Shown piece by piece: positions 53,277-62,411 of a stretch of DNA of 64,000 bases (its first letter is position 1; every line of letters begins with the position of its first letter). Below the pieces are notes generated by a model that was given only the letters and a program-made list of their open reading frames with translations, had not been told where the DNA came from and did not search any database. A program made the translations under genes and the position numbers. This DNA comes from Sphaerisporangium sp. TRM90804 (GTDB lineage Bacteria; Actinomycetota; Actinomycetes; Streptosporangiales; Streptosporangiaceae), in assembly GCF_029846175.1 (NCBI RefSeq), contig NZ_JARWAC010000019.1, forward strand, positions 1 through 64,000, written 5' to 3'.

Positions 53277-53732
53277 TTACGGAGAGCGCTTGCGGATTGG
53301 CGCGATGCCGCCCTTGAGAAATCGGTTCAACTGGTTCAGTGAACGCTCCAGCAGGCTCTCCTCGAACCGCTGCGGGTCGTCCTCGCCGGGCCTGTACTCG
53401 CTCATAAGCGTGTGAACCACTTCGAACCAGCGTTCAAGCTCTGCCCTCTGCTCGGCAGGCAGTCGCTTGTGGCGAACCGCGTAGTTGGTCAGCAGCGCGA
53501 ACTCCTGGAAGATGAGGTCCGGCTTTGGACGCTGCGGGTTCACCCAGTCGTCGGCTAGAACGGGACGCAATCGGATACGCGCATCGCTCCAGTGGAGAAG
53601 AATAGACAGGTCAGCGGTGAAATCCTCGGGAATATCGTCCGGCCAGAAGTCGCGCAGCGCAGCGCGTTGTCCCGACCAGGGGGTGCTCCCTGTTTTGGCG
53701 AGAAGTTGCCGGTGTCGCCAGGAACGCGTCAA
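53277..53732 (-). CDS. Hypothetical 151-residue protein
   Basis: I do not recognise this protein. It is soluble with mixed charge: a basic start (MTRSWRHRQLLAKTG), a middle part IPEDFTADLSILLHWSDARIRLRPV and a helical C-terminal half (PAEQRAELERWFEVVHTLMSEYRPGEDDPQRFEESLLE). Codon use is less GC-rich than in its neighbours, suggesting recent acquisition. The first 20 residues look poor as a domain start, so it could be the remnant of a longer gene. It lies between the ileS terminator and a repeat-rich membrane protein on the same strand. Confidence 0.55.
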   Translation of the reverse strand: MTRSWRHRQLLAKTGSTPWSGQRAALRDFWPDDIPEDFTADLSILLHWSDARIRLRPVLADDWVNPQRPKPDLIFQEFALLTNYAVRHKRLPAEQRAELERWFEVVHTLMSEYRPGEDDPQRFEESLLERSLNQLNRFLKGGIAPIRKRSP

Positions 53733-53766
53733 CCACGGGCCACGCCGAGTTTCTCAGGCGGGTAAG

Positions 53767-55839
53767 TCAGTCGTCTCTGGAGCAGACCGAGCAGTGGGTC
53801 AGGTCGGCTGCTTCGGCGTCGGCTCGGGACATCGTCTCCAGGGTGGCGGGGTCGGCGCCTCTGACGAGTGGGCAGGCGGAGCTGTGGTAGCGCCGGGTGC
53901 CGGGGATGACCTTGACGATGCCGGGGCGGCGGGCGCCTGAGGCCTTGGCGGCGCGTTCGCGCGACGCCTCGGCGGTGGTGTCAGCCTCGTCTCGGGAGGC
54001 GGCTTCGCCGGGCTTGGCGGGCTCGGTGCGGGGCGGCGGAGTGGGCGAGGATGTGGCCTTCGGCGACGCGATGGGCGTGAAAGTTTCCGTGGCCGTCCCC
54101 GGCTCGTCGTCCTCGGCGGCGTCCGAACCCCTCTTCGCGGGCGTGCCTCTCTCGGGCACCCCGTTCGCGGGGGCGCCCTTCTCGGGCACCCCGTTCGCGG
54201 GCGTGCCCCTCCCGGAAGCCTCGTCCGCGGACGAGGCCTGTCCGGAACCCGGAGTCGCGGGCTTGCCCTGTCCGAAACCCTGGTTCGCCGGCTTGCCTCG
54301 TCGAGGGCCCTCGTTCGCGGGCTTGCCCTGTTGGGGGCCCTCGTTAGCGGGCTCATCCTGTCGGGGGGCCTCGGTCGCGGGCTTGCCCTGTCGGGGAGCC
54401 TCGGTCGCGGACCTGCTCTTCCCCGGGTCGCCGTTCGCGGACGCGCTCTTGCCCGGGTCGCCGTTCGCGGACGTGCTCTTCCCCGGGGTGCCGTGCGCGG
54501 ACGTGCCCTTTCCCGGGGTGCCGTTCGCCGGGGTGCGCTTCTCGGGGGTGCCGTTGGCGGGCACGTCCTTCTCCGGCGGCTTCGCGCCGGGCTGCCCGCC
54601 CTTGGCGGGCGGCGGGGTCGCGGGGCCGTTCTTGGTCGCCTCGGGGCGCTTGAACGCCTGGAAGGGGCTGACGGCCTCGGGCAGGACCACCGGCTTCGGC
54701 GGCACGGCGTAGGGGGTCGCGCCCGGTGTCGAGGACGTGCGCGAGGGGGATCCGGGAGCCCCCTTCGCGCCCCGCTCGGTCCCGGCGAACCAGCCTTCGG
54801 ACGAGGAGGCGGCGGAGCCCGGGCGTGCGGTCTCCTCGCCCGGCGAGTCGCCGGAGTGTGACGTCTGCTCGTCCCGCGAGGAGCCGGGGCGGGAGGTCTC
54901 CTGACCCGGCGAGCGGCCGAGACGTGCGGCCTCCTCGCCCGGCGAGCGGCCGGGGCGTGACGTCTCCTCGTCCCGCGAGGAGCCGGGGCGGGAGGTCTCC
55001 TGACCCGGCGAGCGGCCAGGGCGGGAGGGCTCTTCGCCTCGCGAGGAGGCGGAGGGTGAGGGCTTCTCGGCCGGCTCGCCCTTGCCTGGGACGGGTCTGG
55101 TGAGGTTGCCGGCCTCGCTCGGCGGGGGGCCGGGGCGGGTACCGGCGGCACCCGGAACGGAGCCGAGGCGGGCTACGGCCGTCGTGTCGCGGGCATCGCC
55201 GGGCTCACCCGGGACACCCGTCGTGTCGGGGACGGCATCACGTGCGACGGCGGTCGTGGCGCCGGGGCCTGCCGCGTCGTCCTCGGCGTCACCGGGGGCG
55301 GGGCCGGTGAGCAGGCAGGTGGTGCACGCGGTGAAGCCCTCGTCGCGGGCCTCTTCGTAGGTGAGCTCCTCGAATCCACGACCCATGAGCTGGCGACACC
55401 CGGGCAGGTGGAACCGCTTGCGGCCCGGGATGACCAGCACGATGGAGTCGGGGGACGGACGCCCCCCCGCGCCGACCGGGGGGTGCGACGTCGCGGGGAA
55501 CGCCCGCGGCGTGGCCGAGTGGCGCGTCGTGACCGGCGCGCCAAGGGGGTGGGGGGTGAGCGGCGACAGCCCGCGGGGCGGGGCGGTGGCGGACGCCGGC
55601 GCACCCGGCCGGCCCGCGGGGCCGGCCGCACCGGCCGGAGACATCGGCGGCCCGGGGGCCGCCGCGCCCCCGGAGGGGAACAGCTCGTGGCGTCGCAGCA
55701 ACGCCCCGATCATCAGGAAGACCGCGGAGAGCACGCTGACCACGATCGACCACATGACCGGGACCGCTGTTCCGGTGACCACGCCCGCGACCAGCAGGCC
55801 GAAGGCGAGGACGACCAGAATCGCGCTGAGGTAGATCAC
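53767..55839 (-). CDS. Membrane protein with two His-Cys3 modules separated by decapeptide repeats
   Basis: A 690-residue protein. Two hydrophobic segments at about 3-24 and 29-47 form an N-terminal hairpin. A small module follows, with VIPGRKRFHLPGC...CTTC (His144, Cys148, Cys172, Cys175). About 430 residues of low-complexity sequence come next, including near-regular ten-residue repeats of the KPANEGPRRG type at about 425-570. A second copy of the module ends the protein (VIPGTRRYHSSAC...CSVC; His652, Cys656, Cys683, Cys686). The modules resemble short zinc-binding units (H-X3-C-X23/26-C-X2-C). Function unknown; next to divIVA. Confidence 0.8.
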   Translation of the reverse strand: MIYLSAILVVLAFGLLVAGVVTGTAVPVMWSIVVSVLSAVFLMIGALLRRHELFPSGGAAAPGPPMSPAGAAGPAGRPGAPASATAPPRGLSPLTPHPLGAPVTTRHSATPRAFPATSHPPVGAGGRPSPDSIVLVIPGRKRFHLPGCRQLMGRGFEELTYEEARDEGFTACTTCLLTGPAPGDAEDDAAGPGATTAVARDAVPDTTGVPGEPGDARDTTAVARLGSVPGAAGTRPGPPPSEAGNLTRPVPGKGEPAEKPSPSASSRGEEPSRPGRSPGQETSRPGSSRDEETSRPGRSPGEEAARLGRSPGQETSRPGSSRDEQTSHSGDSPGEETARPGSAASSSEGWFAGTERGAKGAPGSPSRTSSTPGATPYAVPPKPVVLPEAVSPFQAFKRPEATKNGPATPPPAKGGQPGAKPPEKDVPANGTPEKRTPANGTPGKGTSAHGTPGKSTSANGDPGKSASANGDPGKSRSATEAPRQGKPATEAPRQDEPANEGPQQGKPANEGPRRGKPANQGFGQGKPATPGSGQASSADEASGRGTPANGVPEKGAPANGVPERGTPAKRGSDAAEDDEPGTATETFTPIASPKATSSPTPPPRTEPAKPGEAASRDEADTTAEASRERAAKASGARRPGIVKVIPGTRRYHSSACPLVRGADPATLETMSRADAEAADLTHCSVCSRDD
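54130..54560 (-). repeat. 30-bp imperfect tandem repeats encoding decapeptides
   Basis: About 13-14 imperfect 30-bp units encode successive decapeptides such as TPANGTPGKG, SASANGDPGK and KPANEGPRRG. The phase is kept exactly at ten residues, which points to amplification of a coding unit with selection for a long charged, flexible linker. Confidence 0.85.
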
Positions 55840-55882
55840 TGAAGCTCCCAGTCACGGGCCGGCGGAGACCTGACCCGCTACT

Positions 55883-56755
55883 CTAACGGCGGTCGTTGTG
55901 CGGGCCGTCGACTCCCTGGAATGCTCCGGAGTGCTGGGTGGGCTCGGGGCCGAACGGGTTGTTCGGGCCGGCGGTCATCTGCTGCTGCGGGCCGGGGGCC
56001 GCCGCGTGCGACATCGCCGGTGCGCCGCCCATCTGGGCGCCGACCACGGGGAACCCGCCACTGCCCTCCGCCGCGACGTTGAGCTCGGCGAGCTGGTTCT
56101 CCAGGTACAGCTTGAGCCTGCTGCGGTACTCGCGCTCGAAGCTGCGCAGCTCCTCGACCTTGCGCTCCAGCTCGTCGCGGGTCTGCACCAGCGAGCCCAT
56201 CGCCTGCCTGTGACGCTCCTGGGCGTCGCGCTCCAGCGTCTCCGCGCGGGCGCGCGCGTCGCCGATGATCTGCTCGGCCTGGCGGCGCGCCTTGCCGAGG
56301 ATCTCGTCGGCCTCGCGGCGGGCGCGGGTGACGGTCTCGTCGGCCTCGCGGCGGGCGTCGGCGATCGCCTGGTCGGCGGTCTGCTGCGCCAGGGCGAGCA
56401 CGCGCGCCGCGGTGTCCATGTTGTCCTCGGCGGGCGGCATGCCCATGCCGACGGGCACCGGCTCGGGCCGGATCGGCTCCGGCGGCTTCATGGGCTCAGG
56501 CTGCGGCATCATCATCTCGGGCTTGGGCTCGGCCACCGGAGCGGGGGCCATGGCCATGCCCATGCCGCCGGGGACCTTGCCCCCGCGCAGGCACTCGGTC
56601 AGCTTCGCCCGGAGCTCTTCGTTCTCCTGGATGAGGCGGTCGAGCTCGGCCTCCACCTCATCGAGGAAGGCGTCGACCTCTTCCTCGTCGTACCCCGGCC
56701 GCAGCCGGGTGGTACTGAACTGCTTGTTCCGCACATCAGCGGGCGTCAGCGGCAT
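55883..56755 (-). CDS. divIVA: Polar growth and division protein DivIVA (Wag31)
   Basis: A 290-residue coiled-coil protein that marks cell poles and hyphal tips. The N-terminal membrane-binding domain is PLTPADVRNKQFSTTRLRPGYDEEEVDAFLDEVEAELDRL. A Pro/Met/Glu-rich linker (about 75-125) follows, then a long coiled coil (AARVLALAQQTADQAIADARREADETV...) and a Gly/Pro/Gln-rich tail. The ATG at 56755 (MPLTPADV) is the family start. It lies downstream of the yggT homologue, in the order usual for actinobacteria. Confidence 0.96.
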   Translation of the reverse strand: MPLTPADVRNKQFSTTRLRPGYDEEEVDAFLDEVEAELDRLIQENEELRAKLTECLRGGKVPGGMGMAMAPAPVAEPKPEMMMPQPEPMKPPEPIRPEPVPVGMGMPPAEDNMDTAARVLALAQQTADQAIADARREADETVTRARREADEILGKARRQAEQIIGDARARAETLERDAQERHRQAMGSLVQTRDELERKVEELRSFEREYRSRLKLYLENQLAELNVAAEGSGGFPVVGAQMGGAPAMSHAAAPGPQQQMTAGPNNPFGPEPTQHSGAFQGVDGPHNDRR

Positions 56756-56811
56756 TTCGGTCTCCTTGGCGCGCTCGGAGTCTGTCCGGGGATCCGGGGG
56801 ACGGTACCCGA

Positions 56812-57102
56812 TCAAAAAGGAAGCGCGGACACGATCTGGATCATGACCAAGACCACAATGAACAGCACTGTGAAGCTTAGGTCAAAGGCCACCGTACCCA
56901 ACCGGAGGGGCGGAATGAAACGGCGGAGGAACTTGAGAGGTGGATCGGTGGCCGTGTACGTCGCCTCCGCGAGCACCAGGACGATCCCCCGGGGACGCCA
57001 TGAGCGGGCGAACGCCTGCACCGTCTCGAAGATCATCCGGCCGATCAGCAACACCAGGTAGATCGACAGTATGGTGGTCAGGATGGTGCTAACGATCCCC
57101 AC
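56812..57102 (-). CDS. YggT family membrane protein
   Basis: A 96-residue protein with two helices (about 4-25 and 72-93) and the conserved loop FARSWRPRG...TDPPLKFLRRFIPPLRLG. YggT proteins are encoded beside sepF in Gram-positive bacteria and have been linked to septum or thylakoid organisation. It sits between sepF and divIVA. Confidence 0.9.
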   Translation of the reverse strand: MGIVSTILTTILSIYLVLLIGRMIFETVQAFARSWRPRGIVLVLAEATYTATDPPLKFLRRFIPPLRLGTVAFDLSFTVLFIVVLVMIQIVSALPF

Positions 57103-57184
57103 GGCCGCGTCCCGCCTCCCTACCGCAGTGCCGACCTTGGTGTGGGTGGGCCACGAGTGTCCGTTGACTGTTCATGGTGGAACT

Positions 57185-57694
57185 CTAGCTCTGGTTGAAG
57201 AACCCGCGTTCCGCGATACGAGCCTTGTCCTCGGCGGTCACCTCGACATTGGCTGGGGACAACAGGAACACCTTGTTGGTAACACGTTCGATGCTGCCAT
57301 GTAGGCCGAAGACCAGACCTGCCGCGAAATCAACCAATCGCTTCGCGTCGCTGTCGACCATTTCGGTCAAGTTCATGATGACGGGGGTGCCCTCGCGGAA
57401 GTGCTCCCCGATCGTCCGCGCCTCGTTGTACGTGCGCGGGTGGAGGGTCGTGATACGCGCCAGATCGGTCGTACGGCGCTCCACGACGGCGGCGCCCGCC
57501 CTCGGGGCGGGAACGGCGCCCTCCAGCTCCTCTGAGCCCTCTTGTGGCGTTCCAACGCCACGCTCGTCGAGGCGCCGGCGGTCGGTGTAGTCGTCGGCGT
57601 AGTCGTCGTCGTCGGCGTAGCCGACGTAATCCGGGTAGCGGTCGTCCTCCACGAGACCGAGGTAGACCGCCATCTTGCGCATCGCGCCGGCCAT
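57185..57694 (-). CDS. sepF: Cell division protein SepF
   Basis: A 169-residue FtsZ-binding membrane anchor. The N-terminal amphipathic membrane-binding helix ([15 protein letters not shown]) is followed by an acidic Asp/Tyr-rich linker and the SepF core ([32 protein letters not shown], then [28 protein letters not shown]). It should tether the FtsZ C-terminal peptide DVPDFLK. There is no ftsA in the cluster, in keeping with SepF serving as the anchor. Confidence 0.96.
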   Translation of the reverse strand: MAGAMRKMAVYLGLVEDDRYPDYVGYADDDDYADDYTDRRRLDERGVGTPQEGSEELEGAVPAPRAGAAVVERRTTDLARITTLHPRTYNEARTIGEHFREGTPVIMNLTEMVDSDAKRLVDFAAGLVFGLHGSIERVTNKVFLLSPANVEVTAEDKARIAERGFFNQS

Positions 57695-57800
57695 CGCTCC
57701 GTCGTCCTCCTGCTCATGGTCGCCGTACCCGGAGCAACCTAAGGCATTGCTGTCGACCTCTGCTCGGATACATGGACATCAAGGTCCACTCGCTGGGACA

Positions 57801-58511
57801 TTACCTGACGAAGGCCTTCCGACGGCCGAGCAACGCCGTACCGACACGCACGTGTGTCGCGCCGTGGGCGATCGCCTCGGCCAGATCGCCGCTCATTCCG
57901 GCGGAGACGGCGGTCGCATGAGGGTATCGCTCGCGCAACGAGCGCGACAGCTCTTCCAGCCGGGCGAACGCCCGGGAGGGGTCGGCGCCGAGCGGCGCCA
58001 CCGCCATCAGGCCTCCGAGCACAAGGCCTTCGGCCTCCTCGATCGCCGCCGCCAGGGCGGGCAGCCCGGCCGCCGGGACGCCGCCGCGCGCGGGGTCGTC
58101 GTCCAGCGCCACCTGCACCAGGCAGGTGAGACGGCGTCCGGCCGCGAGCGCCTCGCGGTCGAGCGCCGTGGCGAGCCGCGCGCGGTCGACCGAGTGCACC
58201 ATGTCGGCGTACCCGACCACCGACCTGGCCTTGTTGGTCTGGAGCTGCCCGACGAAGTGCCATCTGAGCGGCAGGCCGGAGCAGTCGGCGACCTTGGCCG
58301 CCGCCTCCTGGTCGCGGTTCTCCCCCACGTCGCGCACGCCGAGCGCGGCGAGGACGCCGACGTCGGAGGCCGGGTAGGTCTTGGTGACCGCGATCAGGGT
58401 GATCTCGTCGCGGGCGCGCCCGGCGGCCTCGCAGGCGGCGGCGATGCGCCGCTCCACCTCGGCGAGGCCCGCCGCGATCTGGTCGCGTCGCGTGATCTCG
58501 GGGTCGTTCAC
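57801..58511 (-). CDS. YggS family PLP-binding protein
   Basis: A 236-residue alanine-racemase-fold protein. Lys44 in LIAVTKTYPASDV is the PLP lysine; DVGENRDQEAAAK, WHFVGQLQTNKA and LMAVAPLGAD are family motifs. YggS/PLPBP proteins maintain PLP homeostasis and have no known catalytic reaction. In many Gram-positive clusters the order is ftsZ, a YlmD-type (PgeF) gene, this gene, sepF; here the YlmD gene is missing and only 164 bp separate it from ftsZ. Confidence 0.93.
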   Translation of the reverse strand: MNDPEITRRDQIAAGLAEVERRIAAACEAAGRARDEITLIAVTKTYPASDVGVLAALGVRDVGENRDQEAAAKVADCSGLPLRWHFVGQLQTNKARSVVGYADMVHSVDRARLATALDREALAAGRRLTCLVQVALDDDPARGGVPAAGLPALAAAIEEAEGLVLGGLMAVAPLGADPSRAFARLEELSRSLRERYPHATAVSAGMSGDLAEAIAHGATHVRVGTALLGRRKAFVR

Positions 58512-58675
58512 GTGGGGCTTCGGTCACTTCGCCGTGTCGGGACGTACGGGGGGAGGCTCAAGCGTAGGCGCCGGGCCTGAGCCTACCGGCGGGAGGGGGG
58601 CGTCACCTCGGGGGGAACCGGCCTCACCTCGGGGGGAGGCGGCGCGGCGTTGGCGGAACCGGGCGTGCCCCGGGC

Positions 58676-60097
58676 TCACTTGAGGAAGTCGGGGACGTCC
58701 AGCTCCTCCTCCTGCTCCTCGAAGACCACCGGACGGCGCCGGGCGGGCTCGGAGACGCGGGAGGTGATGGGGGTGGGCGGTTCGGGAGCCGGGCGCGGCA
58801 CCGACACCGGGCCCTGCTGCCCGTCGGCCTGGCTCTGGGAGTCGGCCTCCCGCGCGAACGGCGCGGGGCCGGACGCGGCGGACGCCGTGCTCGCGGCGGG
58901 GGACGGCTCGGCGGCGGGCTCGGGAGCGGGGGCGGGCGAAGGTGGAGCGGGGGCCTGCTGGACCGGCAGGGAACGTACCGGGGCGGGCGGCTGCTCGGCG
59001 CGGGGCTGCTCGCTCCTTGAGGAGGCGAACGCGCTGGGCCGTGACGGCTGGTTCTGGGCGGGCGACGACCCGCCGGACGCCGGCGCCATCGGAGAGGCGG
59101 GCCGTGCGGGCTGCGAGCGCGCGGCCGGCTGCTGCATGGCGGCCGGCGCCTCGGGCTCGTCGAAGCCCGCGGCGATCACCGTGACCCGCACCTCGTCTCC
59201 GAGGGCGTCGTCGATGACCGTGCCGAAGATGATGTTGGCGTCGGACGCCGCCGCGCTCGACACGAGCTGGGCCGCCTCGTTGATCTCGAAGAGACCGAGG
59301 TCGGACCCGCCGGCGATGGACAGCAGCACGCCGTGCGCGCCGTCGATGCTGGCCTCCAGCAGCGGGCTGGAGACGGCCATCTCGGCCGCCGCGACGGAGC
59401 GGTCGTCGCCGCGGGCGTGGCCGATTCCCATCAGCGCCGAGCCGGCGCCGGACATCACGGACTTCACGTCGGCGAAGTCCAGGTTGATCAGACCGGGTGT
59501 GGTGATGAGGTCGGTGATGCCCTGGACACCCGACAGCAGCACCTGGTCGGCCGCCTTGAAGGCGTCCAGCACGCTGACCTGCCGGTCGGAGATGGACAGC
59601 AGGCGGTCGTTCGGGATGACGATCAGGGTGTCGACCTCGTCGCGCAGCGTCTCGATGCCGGCCTCGGCCTGCATCGCGCGGCGGCGCCCCTCGAAGCTGA
59701 AGGGCCGGGTGACGACTCCTATGGTCAACGCACCGAGCGACCGTGCGATGCTGGCGACCACGGGGGCGCCGCCGGTGCCGGTGCCGCCGCCCTCGCCCGC
59801 CGTGACGAAGACCATGTCGGCGCCCTTGATGACCTCTTCGATCTCCTCGCGGTGATCTTCGGCCGCCCTGCGCCCGACCTCGGGATTGGCTCCCGCGCCG
59901 AGGCCGCGCGTGAGCTCGCGGCCCACGTCCAGCTTGACGTCGGCGTCACTCATCAGCAGCGCCTGGGCGTCGGTGTTGATAGCGATGAACTCGACGCCCT
60001 TGAGTCCCTCCTCGATCATCCGGTTCACGGCGTTCACTCCGCCGCCGCCGATGCCGACGACCTTGATGACCGCGAGGTAGTTCTGCGGTGCTGCCAC
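58676..60097 (-). CDS. ftsZ: Cell division protein FtsZ
   Basis: The 473-residue tubulin homologue that forms the Z ring. It begins [27 protein letters not shown], has the signature [10 protein letters not shown] at 101-110, the T7 loop [11 protein letters not shown], a long Pro/Ala/Ser/Gln-rich linker (about 320-450) and the C-terminal peptide DVPDFLK. The GTG at 60097 gives the standard start; ATG 60130 would add eleven residues. The linker is longer than in many actinobacterial FtsZ proteins. Confidence 0.97.
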   Translation of the reverse strand: MAAPQNYLAVIKVVGIGGGGVNAVNRMIEEGLKGVEFIAINTDAQALLMSDADVKLDVGRELTRGLGAGANPEVGRRAAEDHREEIEEVIKGADMVFVTAGEGGGTGTGGAPVVASIARSLGALTIGVVTRPFSFEGRRRAMQAEAGIETLRDEVDTLIVIPNDRLLSISDRQVSVLDAFKAADQVLLSGVQGITDLITTPGLINLDFADVKSVMSGAGSALMGIGHARGDDRSVAAAEMAVSSPLLEASIDGAHGVLLSIAGGSDLGLFEINEAAQLVSSAAASDANIIFGTVIDDALGDEVRVTVIAAGFDEPEAPAAMQQPAARSQPARPASPMAPASGGSSPAQNQPSRPSAFASSRSEQPRAEQPPAPVRSLPVQQAPAPPSPAPAPEPAAEPSPAASTASAASGPAPFAREADSQSQADGQQGPVSVPRPAPEPPTPITSRVSEPARRRPVVFEEQEEELDVPDFLK

Positions 60098-60177
60098 GAC
60101 GAGGGACCTTTCCGCTCGTTGTACTTGCATTACGTGAAGCCCGAAACGGTGCCGGACCTTATTGGCTAACCCTCACC

Positions 60178-60205
60178 CTCAAGTTGAGATTTAGAGTTAT
60201 GTCAA
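60178..60205 (-). promoter_or_regulatory. AT-rich ftsZ upstream region
   Basis: On the minus strand TTGACA (60205-60200) is a good -35 candidate, followed by TAACTCTAAATCT. The palindrome CTCAACTTGAG (60188-60178) follows about 80 bp before the ftsZ start. The ftsQ-ftsZ gap of 236 bp, the longest in the dcw cluster here, should hold the separate ftsZ promoters known from related organisms. The matching -10 is not clear. Confidence 0.45.
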
Positions 60206-60333
60206 CCTGAGGAATGATACGGACAGTAGGGTTGCCCCTCCCCCAGGGTCAACTCACCGCGCCGGAAGCCCGCCCGGCGTGTTGCGGCGTGTCCCTTTCG
60301 CTCCGGCCGGTGGCCACCACGTTATGGGGTACG

Positions 60334-61005
60334 TCACTGCACCGTCACGACATCGGTCGAGCTGACGTCGTACGTGTCGGCACGCTGTTCGAGCAGTCTC
60401 AGCGCGATGCGCGCCTTGGCGCGGGTCTTCTCGGCCCCGCCCCACATGATCGTACGCCCGTCGCCCAGCCGGAGCGAGACATCGTCGGCCGTCGTGGCGC
60501 GGACCGTCTCGACCCTGCCGGCCAGCTGCCAGGGAAGGCCGCCGACGACGGCCAGCGCGGCCCGGGTCGCGGGATCGCCCCGTCCGAAACGGGACACGTG
60601 CAGCTCGGGCAGCCCCGGCGGCGCGGAGCTCCTGGTCTCGATCACCACCGCGTGCCGGTCGACCACCGCCGCCCTGCCGCCCGAGACCACCACGGCCAGC
60701 GGCCTGCGCTCGGTGACGCGGACCCGCAGCGTCCCGGGCCAGCTGCGCTCCACGGTGGCCGACTCCACCTCGCGCAGCGCGGCGACGCGGCCGCGCACCA
60801 GGTCGAGGTCGACGGTGGCCAGCGGCTGACGGTCGGGGACCCCGGCCGCGCCGCGGACGCGCTCGGCCGGCAGGCGGGCGTTGCCGGACACCGTGATCTC
60901 CCGCACGCCGAGGACCGGGGAGAAGAAGACCAGCCACGCGGCGGCCCCCACCACCCCGCACGACAGCAGGACGGCGAATCCGGCGCGCAACGCCCGAGGG
61001 CTCAC
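60334..61005 (-). CDS. ftsQ: Cell division protein FtsQ
   Basis: A 223-residue bitopic membrane protein. A helix at about 9-28 (GFAVLLSCGVVGAAAWLVFF) is followed by the POTRA domain (VLGVREITVSGNARLPAERVRGAAGV) and the beta domain (VERSWPGTLRVRVTERRPLAVV). The GTG at 61005 overlaps the murC stop as GTGA. The cytoplasmic part is very short. FtsQ links FtsZ-stage proteins to septal wall synthesis. Confidence 0.94.
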   Translation of the reverse strand: MSPRALRAGFAVLLSCGVVGAAAWLVFFSPVLGVREITVSGNARLPAERVRGAAGVPDRQPLATVDLDLVRGRVAALREVESATVERSWPGTLRVRVTERRPLAVVVSGGRAAVVDRHAVVIETRSSAPPGLPELHVSRFGRGDPATRAALAVVGGLPWQLAGRVETVRATTADDVSLRLGDGRTIMWGGAEKTRAKARIALRLLEQRADTYDVSSTDVVTVQ

Positions 61006-62411
61006 CGCGACGCGAGCTCGGCCAGGATGTGCGGCCCCAGCTCGGTGACGTCGCCGGCTCCCATCGTGAGCACGACGTCGCCCGCGCGGGCGCGCTCGGC
61101 GACCAGGCCCGGCACCAGGCCGCGGTCGGGGGCGTACACCACGTGCTCGGCCGGCAGGCGCACCTTGCCGGCCACCAGCGCCCCGGAGACCCCGGGCTCG
61201 GGGTCCTCCCTGGCGCCGTAGACGTCGAGCACGACGGCCTCGTCGGCCAGCCCGAGGGCCTCGCCGAACTCGGCGGCGAAGAAGCGGGTGCGGGAGTACA
61301 GGTGGGGCTGGAAGACCGCGATGACCCGCCCCGACGGCCCGGAGAAGGACGCCACCACGTCGCGCGCGGCGCGCAGGTCGGCGGCCAGCTCGGTCGGGTG
61401 GTGGGCGTAGCTGTCGAAGACGGCCACCCCGGCCGCCTCGCCCTTGGCCTCGAACCGGCGCTTGGCGCCGGTGAACTCCGCCAGCCCCTCGCGGAACTCG
61501 TCGAACGGCACGCCCAGCTCGGCGGCGACCGCGATCGCGGCGGCGGCGTTCAGGGCGTTGTGCCGCCCGGGCACCGAGAGGCGGACGTCGCCGTCGCCCT
61601 CCACCGAGAACGCCACGCCGAACCCGTCGGGCGCGATGCCGGTGACACGAAGGTCGGCGCCCTCGGCCTCGCCGTAGGTGGTCACCCGCAGGCCGCGCGC
61701 CCGCGCCAGCGGGGCCAGCACCATGGCGCCGGGGTCGTCGGCGCACAGCACCAGGGAGGAGCCGACGCGCTCGACGAAGCGGGCGAAGCTGTCGTACACC
61801 GCCTGGGGGTCGCCGTAGTTGTCGAGGTGGTCGGCCTCGACGTTGGTGACCACGGCGATCTCGGGGGCGAGCATGAGGAAGGAGCCGTCGCTCTCGTCGG
61901 CCTCGGCCACGAAGACGTCGCCGGCCCCCTCGTCGGCGCCGAGGCCGGTGGTGACGAGCTGGCCGCCCACGCAGTAGGACGGGTCGCGCCCGCACTTCTG
62001 CAGGGCGACGGTCAGCATGGAGGTCGTGGTGGTCTTGCCGTGCGTGCCGGCCACCGCGATGCCGGTGCGCCCCACCATCAGCGAGGCCAGCGCCGCGGCG
62101 CGCGGGATGACCCGCAACCCCTGGCGCAGCGCCTCGCCCAGCTCGGGGTTGGAGTCGCGGATGGCGGTGGACACCACGACGGTGTCGACGTTCCTGATGT
62201 GGGAGGCGGCGTGGCCGACGTGCACGGTGGCGCCCAGCTCGCGCAGCTCGGCGACGAGCTGGGAGCTGCGGGCGTCGCTGCCGGACACCGCCACGCCCCG
62301 CTTGAGCAGGATGCGGGCGATGCCGGACATGCCCGCGCCGCCGATGCCGATGAAGTGCACCCGGCCGAGCGACTTCGCCGCCACGGTGTCGACCAGCTTG
62401 ACCAGGCTCAT
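61002..62411 (-). CDS. murC: UDP-N-acetylmuramate--L-alanine ligase
   Basis: A 469-residue Mur ligase that adds L-alanine to UDP-MurNAc. It shows the N-terminal Rossmann motif IGIGGAGMSG (21-30), the ATP loop GTHGKTTTT (122-130), EADESDGSF and the late motif FQPHLYSRTRFF. The ATG at 62411 overlaps the murG stop as ATGA, and its end overlaps ftsQ, so the three genes are translationally coupled. Confidence 0.97.
   Translation of the reverse strand: MSLVKLVDTVAAKSLGRVHFIGIGGAGMSGIARILLKRGVAVSGSDARSSQLVAELRELGATVHVGHAASHIRNVDTVVVSTAIRDSNPELGEALRQGLRVIPRAAALASLMVGRTGIAVAGTHGKTTTTSMLTVALQKCGRDPSYCVGGQLVTTGLGADEGAGDVFVAEADESDGSFLMLAPEIAVVTNVEADHLDNYGDPQAVYDSFARFVERVGSSLVLCADDPGAMVLAPLARARGLRVTTYGEAEGADLRVTGIAPDGFGVAFSVEGDGDVRLSVPGRHNALNAAAAIAVAAELGVPFDEFREGLAEFTGAKRRFEAKGEAAGVAVFDSYAHHPTELAADLRAARDVVASFSGPSGRVIAVFQPHLYSRTRFFAAEFGEALGLADEAVVLDVYGAREDPEPGVSGALVAGKVRLPAEHVVYAPDRGLVPGLVAERARAGDVVLTMGAGDVTELGPHILAELASR

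Noticed and set aside
53124-53342. A 72-codon plus-strand frame after the ileS terminator
   Set aside because: No recognisable motif, no clear ribosome binding site, and it overlaps the end of the minus-strand hypothetical gene.
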